The notes below the pieces were generated by a model. That model was not told the DNA's origin and ran no database searches. It saw only the letters and a list, made by a program, of their open reading frames with translations. Source: Aplidium turbinatum (taxonomy: Eukaryota; Chordata; Ascidiacea; Aplousobranchia; Polyclinidae). Taken from it: 64,000 bases of DNA. The number at the start of each line of letters is the position of its first letter. The stretch's first letter is position 1. A program made the position numbers and the translations under genes. The DNA is taken from positions 14,665,498-14,729,497 of the forward strand of contig OU964921.1 in assembly GCA_918807975.1 (NCBI GenBank), given 5' to 3'. Below are positions 1-10,864 of the stretch, in pieces.

Positions 1-103
1 CATAGCCAGGTGTAATTAAAGTTACAGATTTTTATACTGAATCTTTTAGTTTGCATCTGGGTGATTGTTGTTGTTCTTAATTTCTTTGTTCCCATAAGTA
101 AGC

Positions 104-166
104 ATGGGGGAGTATCGCCTTGGAATACACAGAGACACCATGGATGAGAATCCACTTCTCATGAAG
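104..166 (+). CDS. CFAP77: CFAP77 exon 1 in window
   Basis: This exon encodes 21 residues ending NPLLMK and is followed by a GTGAGC donor. It may be an internal exon, because an acceptor-like tract precedes the ATG. In that case the true exon starts at 99 or 103. Confidence 0.85.
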
Positions 167-3100
167 GTGAGCAGGCCTACTGTATTGACAAAGAATGCTA
201 CAGTGCTACACAGCTTTATTTTCCTAATTTTGTTCTGTATTTTAATGTCAGTTGATACTGCACCAGAAACATGTCGACTAATCACCATAGCAATAGAACA
301 ATAAAATTATTGGTAAACTATGGTATGGCAATTGATGTTTTAGAATGTTTTTTTTTTACTTCTTAGAAATGTATAAAGCATGGGAGCAAGTCTTTTAGGC
401 GCAGACAGTTAGGCGCTGGTGAAATAGGCGCGCACACTGTGGCATCTGGACATTTAGGTGCGGAGCACATTGGCGCCCGTTCATTTAGGTGCCATTCCTA
501 GTAAGTCTGCAGATTGTATCAGCTTGGCAGGTAGGGCAATGCTTTTCACACAAAATGTTATATTGAATAGAAAAATATGTCATGGCTTCGGTGAGTGAAG
601 CTGCTTAAACCGGCAATGCTTTTCACACAAAATGTTGTATTGAACAATAAAATATATTGTTTTTTTAATGGGTGTGTTCAGCATTTATTTGTTGTTAGTC
701 CAGGTTTGCGTCGGCGAAAGCTTTATCAATAAATTATTCAAATTTCCGAACATGACTGAGTTCACTTTTAGTTATATAAGTCAAATAATAACTACACTAA
801 ACATCAGTAAAAAATATACTGTAGGCTATATTGAAGCAGGTGGTAGGCTTGAGTGAAGAGTAACTTAGTTTTCCGTCAAAACCCCGACTCGGTTTCGCCA
901 AAGCTGAGCTCATACAATCTGCAGTCTTTACTAGGAATAGCACCTAAATGAACGGGCTCCACAGTGCTCCGCATCTAAATATCCAGACGCCACAGTGTGC
1001 GCGCTTACTTGACCGGCGCCTAACTGTCTGCGCCTAAAAGACGTGGACCCTAAAGCATAACTGTATGCATGTCATGGTAAATTTGAAGTTAATTTGTGTT
1101 TCTATTTGAATACAGTATCCAACTGAAAATGAATAGACTAGGCCTACTCTTAATTTAAAAAGCCATCTTCAAGGCAGCAAAATGTTTGTTAAAGAAAAAT
1201 AGAATTTTTGGTATTTTATTTCCACGTTAAGACCATCATCCTTTAAAGATGAGGCATAGTCAATAGATCATTTTATTTGACTTACAAATGCTCAATGGAA
1301 TGTAACATATGTGAGTTGTTGGTACTTTTTAAGCTTTTCCCTAAGTTAGATACCTACTGAAACCAATTAGAAGATCCTATCATCAACTATGTTGATATTT
1401 TAATTGTAAGTTGCATTCATATTCAGATGTGATATGTTTATTCTGCTACTTTAATGTAACATTTGCAGTCCGAGTTGGGTCGGCCTTTGAAACGTTGCTT
1501 CACCTTGCCAAATGATGGCTTCATCTATGGGAAGCCTAATCTAGCACTGGATGGTGGGGCCGCAGAAGCAATGATAACACGGGAACTGATTCCTATTCGA
1601 AAACGAAAGGAAAAAATTGCTGAGAAAGATTTTATTGCTTTGAATAGAGGAGCAATTGATTGTGGTCTGGTCACTGCTAAGGTAACATGCTTACAAGTAA
1701 TCTGACTAACTTAATAGAAAAAGCTTGATATGTTTTGCTATAGCACATTACTAGGAAACTGTGTTCCAAAAGCTAGTGCAAACCCGCAGCATTAGGCTAA
1801 AACAGATAATTTGTATCTACATTTGTGAAGTAAACAACAATCATGCTGTTAAAAGCGAAGCTCAATTTATTAATAGAAAAATAATGACATCAAATATAGT
1901 TATTGCTTTCTAAAACCTTTACAGCCTGGTTCACCCTAAAAGGGGAATCATCAGAAGGTCCTTATTCAAATAGAATCTGGAACATTGTCCTAACCTAGTG
2001 TACCTTGGAGTGACATTAGATCAAACTCGCAGCTGCTAAAGGAACATTGAAAACACAAAATTTAAAGTTAAGACAGAAACAATACCATGAAGAAGCTTAC
2101 CAACTCTGGATGGAGCACTAATCCACAAACCCTTAAGATGGCAGCATTGCCTCTGTGCTTCTGTGCAACACCAGATGGGTATGGGTCACATGCCCTGTAT
2201 GGGTCACATCCTGTCACCCTAAAAAGCTTCATTCAGTGGTCAATTTTTTTTTATCTGATTACTGACAATTCAAGCAAAATTTTCTCACAAATAGTCAAAT
2301 CAAAAAATTGAAATATTGCGGAAACACAATAAGGCAAAACTTGTTACAAAAATCATTAATTAAGGGAAGATAAATGGTAAAAAAACAAAGGCAGACCAAC
2401 AGTTATGTGGACAACAAACATCTCTAAATGGGCAAACAGAAATTATGAAAATGCAGTACGAGCAGCTCATAAAGAACAATGGCACATTGTATCTGACCCT
2501 CAATGCGAGAAAGCAACATAATGATGATGATTACCTACTGACAGTCTGCAGCCTACAACCAACAATAAGCTTTTATTATCATATATTAGAATACGGTACT
2601 ATTCTTTTTGAATAAGGACCTTCTGATGATCCCCCTTTAGGGCTGAAACAGGCTGTAGCATTTTTAGAAAGTAATAACTATATTTGATGTAATTTGCTCT
2701 GCTTTTTTGCTGGGCATTGAGCAGTTTTGTAGTATTAATAGTATTTAGTCTTTAGAAAAAGTTATGACTTTTTTTCAACGAGTGCATCAGGCTACAAGCA
2801 ATCCCTGAAATTTTTACAATTTATAATAGTGATTGATGGGAAGTGATATAGGCTACCGATCTTATTGTGACGTTTGATGTCTGATATAAGCCGTTTATTG
2901 CTTGATTCCCTATCCGGGTGCACTCGTTGTGTGTTCTTGCACGTATGGCTGCGTAGCCGAGTGGTGAGAACGTATGCGCGACGTTCGAAAGGACGTGGGT
3001 TCGACACCGCTCCAGAGCACGTGGCTGTGTCTCGGCAAAGACACTTAATGGCAAGCCAAACTAAGGGGAGCAGCTGACTCGAAGACTATATGTCACTTCG

Positions 3101-6100
3101 CTGCTTCCTGTCGTCTGTTGTATCGCATCTGTGATCGCAGTGTACTGTATGTTATCGCAATGGGCCCAAATAAAAACACGTTGATTATTATTTATTTATG
3201 GTATTTTCTTCTGATAGGATATTAACCACGTGCTCAAAGCAAAGTGGCGCGAGATTGAATGTATCATCCTTTATGAGTTCTACAGTTTGGTATCAAATAT
3301 GGACAAGGACACAGTACAAATGATATACCGTAAACAATATTAACAGTGACGTAGATTGAAAGTGTGCAAATCGTTGTTTGTCATCCACGCTTACATTTAG
3401 AAGATTTGAATTCAAATCTGGATTTGGCGATTTTCAAATCAAAAGTTTTTGTGATCGCTTTAAGTAAGTAACTTGTGAAATCATCCACTTTACTAACACG
3501 CGATGTTTTGTTGGTTATGATCAGGAACACTCCGTATTCCGCGCCACAAATGACCTGCGCAGGCGATTGTCGGATGAAGATAAGATGAAGGTTTTAACGA
3601 AACGTATTCCACCGGACATGACCTTTGGCATCAGTACTCGGCCTTCCACACCAGTGTACGACCTCTTAGAGCATAAGTACCAGGATAGGTGGTTGGCTGC
3701 AAGACGCGCGTCGGAAATGGCATTGCGGGCCAGGACTGTGCAACAGGTGGCTATAAAGGGTATTCTGTAGCCTACTAAGTTATTACTTTCAGTTTTTTTG
3801 CTGACCTTAACTTTCAAGAACAACAAGCTCAAAGTGGTTTAAGCTTTTGCCTGGAACGAACTGTTCCATGTGTAGGCTATGTGATACCTATGAGAGTGAC
3901 TGTTTCCTATTTTTCAAATAAACTCATCCATTCTTATTACATTTTTCCTCAGAAAAAACTTGACGGAAAAATTTATGAAACCAGAGCAACCCTTTTGAGG
4001 AGGTACATGCCCCCCGTGGAAGACCCCCCTCTTTGGCACATGCCAAAGTTCAGTCGGGTAAATAGAACGAATGACTAGCTACGAATTAAAGAAAACTTAA
4101 TTGTGTTATTCTCGTCGTCATGATATGAGAACTGTTCCAAAGTCGTTGTATTCTAATCTGCACGAGAGCATCTGTGCAGTAGAGCTTATTTCATCATTAG
4201 ATTCAATTTTTTACTCAGAAATATGGGATATGAGTCGTTTTTTGCGCTCGTTTTGTTGTACAAACAATCTGTCTAAAATTTAAGTCCTGGAACAAAATTT
4301 GCACTTTTAGTTCCCTGAAGTATCTATTCTGAAATCAACAAGACATAGATAAGTTACCAAAATAAAACTTTGTCACTAAACTTTCTATTAAAATCATTTT
4401 TTGACTTCATCAATATGCCAAAAGGATGCGTAGTGTGATAAAATAATTAAAAACTGTAGAGACTTTAATAGTCTAGATTTGGAGAGTAGGCTACCACACT
4501 ATTGTAAATCGACAAATTCAAGTTTATTAAATTTAAATTGAAAGAACTTGAATTTGCCAATTTAATGTGGTAGCTGCTGTCTACTTTTTATCGCTAAGTT
4601 AACCTGTAGGCCAGGGGCTCTATCCACTTTTAGAATTCGGGGGAGGGGGGTGATTTTTGGACAGTGCGCTAAAATTGTCATAGTCATTTCAACTTCTAGG
4701 GGGCGCAGCCCCCCAGACCCCCCATTGCAGCATCAGCTTCTTTCTGATCGAAGCATGGGGTTTCAAAGTTGTTTCACAAAGTATGTTTCGGAAAGGGCAT
4801 TTTTGGGTAAGCAAACTGGTAGTCACTTAACAAGAAATAATTCTGGCACTGCAAATGAAAACTCGAACCAATCATAAACTACGTTTTCCGTGACGTGAAA
4901 AAGGGCGAAAATAAGATGTTAGTACAAAGCAAATCAAGTGCTGGATTTTCTATCAGCTGTTTGTTTGTTTTTCATATTTTTACCCTGCATTGCGAGAAAG
5001 CGGACTTGAGCGCTATGCATCAGTGTATGCCTTCTGACGTACACCTGACCCACGCTGCAGCCGACGGCAATGTCTGTTTCCGGTTGTCTACTCTACTTAT
5101 GACTTAAATTTGGTACTACCCATTACTCGAAATCGATCACTGGGTAGAGGCAATTATACTTATAGTGAAGTTTCTTCTCTAGAGAAACAACAGCAAGGGG
5201 GGGTGGAGTCGAACATGCAGGCTCTCGACTGCGAGCCCAACGCGCTAACCACTCGGCCACTGCTGCCGACTAAGTTGGCAGCTGGTTGGCTTTTTAGGGG
5301 TTAGGGTTAGAAAGTAGTCATTTCATTGACGCGAGTTCGATTCCCACCACTGCTATTGTTCTTTTTTCTTCTGTAAATACCAAATAAAGTTCAAAACAAA
5401 GATTAACTCTCTGGCTAAGTGCGAGAAAGGTCACAATTGGACGGTAGCCTCTTGTAACATGTTTTGATTGGTTGGCGGTGTCATTCTAGTCATTTGCAGT
5501 GGCAGAATTTTTTCTTGTTAAAGTGGCTACCAAGCAAACTAAGTTAAAACACAGTGTAAACGCCTGGCTCGTAGTTTAGGGTTGCCAAACCAAAAAATCA
5601 TATTGAAATGAAATATATATTCATATTGATAAAAAATTCAAAATTTGCTAACAGCGAAAATATATTTTTCAAAATTTGATCAATAAAATATCACAAAACC
5701 TTTTCAAAGCCAAATGAGTGTGGGGGGGGGGGTGATTTTGCATTGATCACCCCCCCCCCCACTCCAATTAGTGGGGGGGTGGTCACCTCCCTCACCCCCC
5801 TTGGATAGAGCCCATGCTGTAGGCCTATCAGTCGACTAGACTGCAATTCACTAATTAGACTTTTACAGTTCTTTGTTAATACATGGGCGCCGATCGCTCT
5901 CTAAAATTGGTGGGGACATTTACTAGGAAAGGTAGGAAGGGCCGACGAGCGAAGCGGGCTAGAGAGATCGGGGGTCTGTTCTGACAAGCAAACAAATACA
6001 GTAAGTACAAGTTTAATGCGGTGTATATAGCCTATATATTTTAATTGTCAGTGTCAGCATTGGACAGCAAACGTCCAAACACTCGGCAACGAGTCTCCGG

Positions 6101-7841
6101 CGAATTAAAAACGAAGTCCCTGGAGAGGTCATGGAAGTTTATCGAATTCAAAACTTTGTTGTGCACATGGCAGACCATTGCATGATTTAGCCGTTTCTGT
6201 GTCATGGTAGATCGTAACCAAGTTATGACACGTCGGAAAGTTGAAAATGACCGTTCAGCTGAAGACGAGCTGGCTGGTGTAATGAGCAAAAGTCGCACTA
6301 AAAGTTCCACTTGCGGAAACATTTGCCGAACAGCGGATGGCATCTTCTTAAATATCATTTGAAAATCTTCCACCGACTTTCCATTGAACTGCTTTAGGAA
6401 GAAGCATAGTTCATGTGCAAGGGACTCTGTGTCAGAGAACTCAGGATAGTCGTCTACCACACGTGATTCTTGCAGAATTTTGTAGTGCTCAAGATCGGTC
6501 GACTTGAAATAGTCAGTAAGATTTTGTTGCCAGCTGTCAATGACTGCAAAATACTCTGACCGATATTTTGTATCTGGTTTTTGAAGTTGAGGAGGTTGAC
6601 CATGACCATGCTGAAGTCCCCTCAAAATGTTCTCCCCTCCTTTCAATAGATTTTAAACGTCTGACTAATAAATTTATGACATTCGTTTAATATTTTCCCT
6701 TTTACGTTATAAAAATAATGTAAAAAGATGGTGGGGACATGTCCCCGCTGTCCTATAGGGATCGGCGCCCATGATAATACAGTTGTTACGTGAAAAAATG
6801 TATGAAATGATTGGAAATAGTATAAAAAAAAAGAAAACAAAACAATTAAAAAAATACGACTAAAAAACGTTTTTAACCATCCATAATGACGTCATACAGA
6901 ACAACTTATTCGTTTTTTAAACTTTGTAGCTATCCTGCAAATTTCTTTTCTTTGTCAATATGTTTCTGTGGAGTGCCATTTTGCTGCTAAACAGATAGTT
7001 TATACATTTTTTGCCGCTTGATGAAGTCAGTCATGCTGACAAAGCATCAGAAGTAGAGCCGCTGCTGATCATTCTCGTCTGGGTTGTCTATTAAGATATT
7101 GCTGCATAAAAAAGCACCTAAAACACTCAATGGGGCATCAAGTGACTCGGTACAATAATGTCCATGATTAGATACGTTGAACGTCTTTGTTCGAGACAGT
7201 CGGTAGCTTGGGTTGGGCACATAATTACTTGGACGCTTACTCTAACTTAATCGTGATGTTGTCTCTGCTAGCAAATAAGCCAGTTGTTTACATTGACATA
7301 ATGTCTTTGGACGTTAAATCAAACCTAAAAGAGCTGATTTGCTGTCCAATTGTCCCTGTTTATAATTTATTCGAATTGATTTATTTATTCGATTAATTTA
7401 TTCGAATTCGTTTATTTATTGAAAATACAAATAGAGCAACACGTTCCATTGTAAAGTAGCAACTATATGTCAATAGTAAAAACAGAGAGAGACTGTTCAC
7501 CAGGCATTTGATAATAAAAGTAATTTGCGTTCTTCTGGTTCTTCTTTAACATCAGGAGGTAACCTAGTAAATATTCACCAGAAGAACGCAAATTACTTTT
7601 ATTATATGTCAATAGGTACTTTTTCTTTTACGACCATGCAGTCTACAAATCAGTTGCTATTTCGAATATGTCTTGTCAAACGTCATTAAACGTCTTTTCA
7701 CCATTGTTCCAGGGCGCAGCACATTTGGAAACTTTTCGCTCTCCCCAGAGGCGGCTTGCAGCTTTCAAGCATCATCAAACTGATGCTACTTCGAGAACGG
7801 GAGTTTTCGGCCACGGAATTTACGAGGCGGCTAAAAGCTAA
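104..7841 (+). CDS. CFAP77: CFAP77, cilia- and flagella-associated protein 77 (five exons)
   Basis: Coding exons are 104-166, 1469-1681, 3525-3746, 3953-4057 and 7713-7841; every intron has GT-AG ends and is phase 0, giving 243 residues. The protein matches the CFAP77 (human C9orf171) family along its length as I remember it: NPLLMK, ELGRPLKRCFTLP, LDGG, FIALNRGAI.GLVT, PPDMTFGI.TRPSTP, KIYETR, LWHMPKF and a basic C-terminus. The family lies inside ciliary doublet microtubules at the outer junction of the B-tubule, so the role is structural, in motile cilia. The human protein is longer at the N-terminus. An in-frame stop lies just upstream of the ATG at 104, but a pyrimidine-rich stretch ending in AG at 97-98 (or 101-102) looks like a splice acceptor, so a first exon may lie left of the window. 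The gene converges on the synthetase gene. Confidence 0.93.
382..1050. mobile_element. Foldback DNA element with 8-bp target duplication
   Basis: Inverted arms of about 150 bp, rich in the word TTTAGGCGC, close this 669-bp element in CFAP77 intron 1. The exact 8-bp direct repeat TAAAGCAT flanks it at 374-381 and 1051-1058. The inside holds a short direct duplication (TGCTTTTCACACAAAATGTT near 540 and 619) and no transposase. The 8-bp duplication fits a hAT-type or related mover, but the ends (GGGAGC/GGGTCC) are not typical hAT ends. Confidence 0.85.
1059..1468 (+). other. CFAP77 intron 1, unique remainder
   Basis: I see only AT-rich intron sequence here, with no repeat or coding potential. 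Confidence 0.6.
1469..1681 (+). CDS. CFAP77: CFAP77 exon 2
   Basis: A TTTGCAG acceptor and an AAG|GTAACA donor bound 71 codons. They carry the conserved ELGRPLKRCFTLP, LDGGAAEAM and FIALNRGAIDCGLVTAK stretches. Confidence 0.93.
1897..1972 (-). repeat. Dispersed repeat unit R1, inverted partner
   Basis: This is the reverse complement of the unit at 2605-2690, with the shared core AAGGACCTTCTGATGATCCC. The two lie on either side of a LINE fragment as an inverted pair. A third copy lies inside the hAT element at 33710. Confidence 0.7.
1990..2533 (+). mobile_element. LINE 3' fragment (non-LTR retrotransposon)
   Basis: Translations in shifting frames give LVYLGVTLD near the start, KKLTNSGWSTNPQTLK near 2090 and, at about 2373-2520, GRPTVMWTTNISKWANRN, followed by a stop and a TGATGATGA tail. 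These are the usual C-terminal words of RTE/Jockey-like LINE ORF2 proteins. The copy is short, frameshifted and dead. Confidence 0.7.
2605..2745 (+). repeat. Dispersed repeat unit R1
   Basis: The unit starts AATAAGGACCTTCTGATGAT and ends with GGGCATTGAGCAGTTTTGTAG. Parts recur inverted at 1897-1972, inverted inside the hAT element near 33840-33985, and its tail recurs at 24056-24115. It could be a LINE or SINE 3' tail family; I cannot name it. Confidence 0.6.
2944..3192 (+). mobile_element. tRNA-derived SINE (type 3)
   Basis: A tRNA-like head carries an A-box-like TAGCCGAGTGG and a B-box-like GGGTTCGACACC. An unrelated body and an A-rich AAATAAAAACACG tail follow. The head does not fold as an intact tRNA gene would. 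The copy sits in CFAP77 intron 2. Confidence 0.75.
3525..3746 (+). CDS. CFAP77: CFAP77 exon 3
   Basis: A GATCAG acceptor and a CAG|GTGGCT donor bound 74 codons. They contain PPDMTFGISTRPSTP, the most recognisable motif of the family. Confidence 0.93.
3953..4057 (+). CDS. CFAP77: CFAP77 exon 4
   Basis: A TTCCTCAG acceptor and a CGG|GTAAAT donor bound 35 codons with KIYETRATLLRRYMPP and LWHMPKFSR. Confidence 0.92.
4612..5816. mobile_element. Non-autonomous hAT element, 8-bp target duplication CTGTAGGC
   Basis: The ends CAGGGGCTCTATCCA and (inverted) CATGGGCTCTATCCA are flanked by exact CTGTAGGC copies at 4604-4611 and 5817-5824. Inside are G- and C-rich runs near both ends and a nested SINE. 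No transposase remains. It lies in CFAP77 intron 4. Confidence 0.9.
4984..5267 (-). mobile_element. SINE-1 copy, reverse
   Basis: Reverse copy of the SINE at 8943-9230 and 45670-45960, nested in the hAT element at 4612-5816. The tRNA-like head is at the high-coordinate end. It was therefore inserted after that hAT element. Confidence 0.88.
5882..6773 (-). mobile_element. hAT element relic with transposase C-terminus
   Basis: The inverted ends CATGGGCGCCGATC close about 890 bp. The only coding part is the dimerisation-domain end of a transposase (6041-6646, minus). No clean 8-bp flanking duplication was found, so it is probably old or an internally deleted copy. Confidence 0.8.
6041..6646 (-). 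pseudogene. hAT transposase C-terminal fragment
   Basis: The frame has the hAT C-terminal dimerisation signature: ITPASSSSAERSFSTFRRV followed by WLRSTMTQKRLNHAMVCH, with an acidic/aromatic run before it. The DDE catalytic part and any BED finger are missing, so it is a remnant and not a working transposase. The type is the ZMYM/TTF-like branch seen in many animals. Confidence 0.85.
7268..7354. repeat. Short palindromic element, family P90
   Basis: Member of the about 90-bp palindrome family (see 18393-18481). It has the AGCAAAT start, TTTACATTGA, GGACGTTAAATCAA and the closing GCTGATTTGCTGTCC. Confidence 0.6.
7512..7604. repeat. 27-bp perfect inverted repeat hairpin
   Basis: Arms 7512-7538 and 7578-7604 are exact reverse complements (AAGTAATTTGCGTTCTTCTGG core) around a 39-bp loop, 108 bp before the last CFAP77 exon. 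It is probably a tiny MITE. Confidence 0.8.
7713..7841 (+). CDS. CFAP77: CFAP77 exon 5, terminal
   Basis: A GTTCCAG acceptor opens 42 codons and a TAA stop. HLETF..PQ.RLAAFK corresponds to the HLDTF..R.RALKAH region near the end of the vertebrate protein. I saw no clear AATAAA close downstream. Confidence 0.88.
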   Translation, partial: GAAHLETFRSPQRRLAAFKHHQTDATSRTGVFGHGIYEAAKS

Positions 7842-8942
7842 TCTTTCTCACTTGTAAGATCGCACATTCATTGACTGTGTATTTAAATGGCGAGTCTACA
7901 TTTATATGTTTGTGTGCAGATTTTAAATTTTTGCGTATGGAAGATATTTTTACTGACACTGATTGCTGTTGTTCTCATGCGTGTGGAATCATCTGACTCT
8001 GTTCTTCTTTTGCCTAATAGCTTCAATTTCACAAGAAATTATCTTTACATTATCAGCTTTTTCTAAAGTGCACCGCTTCAGATTGAGTTCAACATTATAT
8101 TGCCCAACGTCCATCACCCACGAAAGCTTTTCGATACGTTAGTGGCACAATTCGCCGTTTAGATGGGTGATGCAATTTCTACTTCGTGTACGTTTTCGGG
8201 ACTTGTTTCATTTCGACATCATAAACCAAACTGTTTCTCACTGAACATAAGCTTAGCGAGCTACTGAACGTGCACTGCACTCCCAATGTATGCAGGCAAC
8301 GTCGACCACACTTGTGTGAGGACAGACCAGACAACCCTCACCTCCCTTCTGCACATTTTATTAACTATGGCTACTTTACTACCTGCTAGTTAGCAATCAG
8401 ATCTTTGTATACTGTTTACAGATTTAACATCGGTGTAATAAGGACTGATTTGCTCAGCCTGTTACAAGGGAGCATTTTCAAAATTTCTGCTTTTATGATA
8501 CCATGCGGATGGAAAGTGTTTCTGGGTGTGCATTTTTCTTTATTGTAGAAAGAAATCACCGAAACGTAAATGTGGGATAATTAATCATTCCACCGTTGAA
8601 ATACATTGCTCTTATCCCTTTACTTGGATAATTTTTTTTGAAGATTTTAATTAACGTCTTAACAGCATCTTCTTCCGTCCACGTCGGAGTGCAAGTTTTG
8701 CCATTGTTACGTTTGTTCAACGTGCTGAACTACAGCAAGGTTCATCTTTATGTCGTTTGGCTCGTTTGTTTTTCATGTAGCATTTTTCAAGTGAGATTGT
8801 TTATTAAACGAATCACCATGTACATCACTGTTCATGAGCAGTGACATTTATTTGAATTTAATGAGACAAAATAATTCTGTCTCTACAGATTATAAAATAA
8901 TGGCTTCAGATGTCTTTTAAACAGCCTATTTCTTTACATTTC
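7842..8942. other. Intergenic, nothing recognised
   Basis: This region lies downstream of CFAP77, probably including its 3' UTR. I see no second gene, repeat or RNA. Confidence 0.5.
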
Positions 8943-9230
8943 GGCAGCAGTGGCCGAGTGGTTAGCGCGTTGGGCTCGCAGTCGAGAGCCTGCATGTTCG
9001 ACTCCAGCCACCCTTGCTGTTGTTTCTCTGGGCAAGAAACTTTACGATAATTTACGATTACCCAGTGATCGATTTCGAGTAATGGGTAGTACCAAATTTA
9101 AGTCATAAGTAGAGTAGACAACCGGAAACAGACATTGCCGTCGGCTGCAGCGTGGGTCAGGTGTACGTCGGAAGGCGTACACCGATGCATAGCGCTCAAG
9201 TCCGCTTTCCCGCAATGCAGGATAAAGATA
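8943..9230 (+). mobile_element. SINE-1, tRNA-derived SINE
   Basis: The head GGCAGCAGTGGCCGAGTGG has a good A-box, and GTTCGACTCC serves as B-box. The body ends GATAAAGATA. Copies at 4984-5267 and 45670-45960 match closely, so the family was active recently. Confidence 0.9.
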
Positions 9231-9429
9231 AACCAAACAAACATTTATGTCTGTCATAGCCTTCTGAATGGTGCTTTGTGTTTGCATTATATTTGCTCCC
9301 CAAGACCGCGCTTTAGCTTTATTACGACAGACCTACACCTTTTAGGCGCTTCAATGTCACCACGTTATGTTTCGCTTATAGCTATAACGCTTCAATGTCA
9401 CCACGTAACACAATCGTTATAGCTCGATC

Positions 9430-9845
9430 CATGGCCACCTAAAGATACGGCCTGATTTGACACATTTTCCAGAAATTTCCAGGTTTTTCTAACTTTGGGC
9501 GAATGTTTAAATGAATTTTTCTAAAAATTAGATTTTTACGCTTTCTTTATTCTTTTCCCCAGATGACATAATAGGTTTTAACATCCTCACATGTTGAAAA
9601 ACAAAGAAAATTTGATTTTGTAGATTTTAGTCAGACTGTTAATTTTCAATAACAGTCTGATTTTGCGTTTTTCAACTTACTTTTTCTCATTTGCTACTGC
9701 TTCCCCAAAGCAACAAAATAGTTTTTTGTCTTTAGGAAACCGCAAAAAGTAAAAACATCTCAAAAAATGTCAGTGAAGCACTAGCAGTAGCTGAAATCAA
9801 AATCTGCAAAATGTGACAAATCAGGCCGCATCTCCAGGTGGCCAT
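9430..9845. mobile_element. Inverted-repeat element G (copy 1), target duplication GCTCGATC
   Basis: The termini read CATGGCCACCTAAAGATACG and, inverted, a variant with CCTGGAGATGCG. Exact GCTCGATC copies flank it at 9422-9429 and 9846-9853. A second copy lies at 17064-17489. It is non-coding and MITE-like. Confidence 0.85.
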
Positions 9846-9853
9846 GCTCGATC

Positions 9854-10602
9854 TGTGGTCATCCTAAAAGCGATATCCTTCTATCTGAACATGAGAAAGC
9901 GCTTGAAAATGTTGGCAACTTCATATTTAAATAGATTTTTCTAAAATCCCACCTTGGCAGAAAAATCAGTAAAAGCTCACCATCCCATGTTTTATTTGGT
10001 AACCTCAGGGCTGAAGAAACGAAAAATAAGTTGAGGAAACAGTCGGTTTGTGGGTTATTCGGCGTCGGAATGTCAACATGTTTATTGAAACGGGTCAAAC
10101 GCATAAATGAAGTCAAATAAAATAACAAATTTTATAATAGCCGATGTCATATCTATTTTGCATTCCATGACAGTCTTTCACGGCTATTACAAGCACGAAT
10201 GATTACAAATGAATCAAATAAAAAACAACTAATTACCCATTTAATAACCATCAAGAAGAGGGCAGAGGCACAATTATTTGCATAGTAATAATACTAATTA
10301 TTTTACATTGCGTTTGTGGGCACAATGTACTGCACAATTGCATACAAAGTGGTGGCATAGTAGTAGCAAAATAACAGAATGTAGAAAGCAGCGACAACTG
10401 AGTCAGCTGTTCTAATCATAGCATACTACAGAATATCTAGACAAGGGACAACCACTTTGTGAGCCACACGGCACATAAAGTTAAACTGTAATGAATTCAC
10501 CAATACACCTATTGCAAATGATTAAGAATAGTAACCACAGAGAAAAATGTAAAACCGCAATAAAATTATGGCCATAAATTACATTGCATTAACCTAACAA
10601 TG
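9854..10602. other. Intergenic, nothing recognised
   Basis: This lies between the two convergent genes and probably includes 3' UTR of the synthetase. I see no gene or named repeat. Confidence 0.5.
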
Positions 10603-10688
10603 CAGCCAGCAAAATCAGTCCTTTTTGCAGTAATTTAACGTCTGCTGACGTTGAATCAACGTAAAATGCACGATTTTGCCCACTGGGA
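10603..10688. repeat. Short palindromic element, family P90
   Basis: CAGCCAGCAAAATCA opens and GATTTTGCCCACTGGGA closes, with central AACGTCTGCTGACGTT. It sits about 40 bp past the synthetase stop codon, probably in the 3' UTR. Confidence 0.75.
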
Positions 10689-10730
10689 GGTTTGCTTCAA
10701 CACAATCTTCAGGTTTGCAAACATGGATCG

Positions 10731-10864
10731 CTACAATGCTGATTTTAAAGCAGCATTGTGACGATCACGAAGGACGCGACGTAGAATCTTTCCGCTGGCC
10801 GACTTTGGAATGACGTCAACAAACTCAACTCCTCCCCTCAGATGTTTGTATGAGGACAACTCAT
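10731..10864 (-). CDS. Synthetase exon 11, terminal
   Basis: 43 codons and TAG. It has [20 protein letters not shown] then GKILRRVL, with the catalytic lysine in GK. It ends ALKSAL. Confidence 0.94.

Noticed and set aside
8943-9012. tRNA gene-like sequence with A and B boxes
   Set aside because: The same 290-bp unit recurs at 4984-5267 and 45670-45960 with a common body and tail, so it is a SINE head. The cloverleaf is also imperfect.
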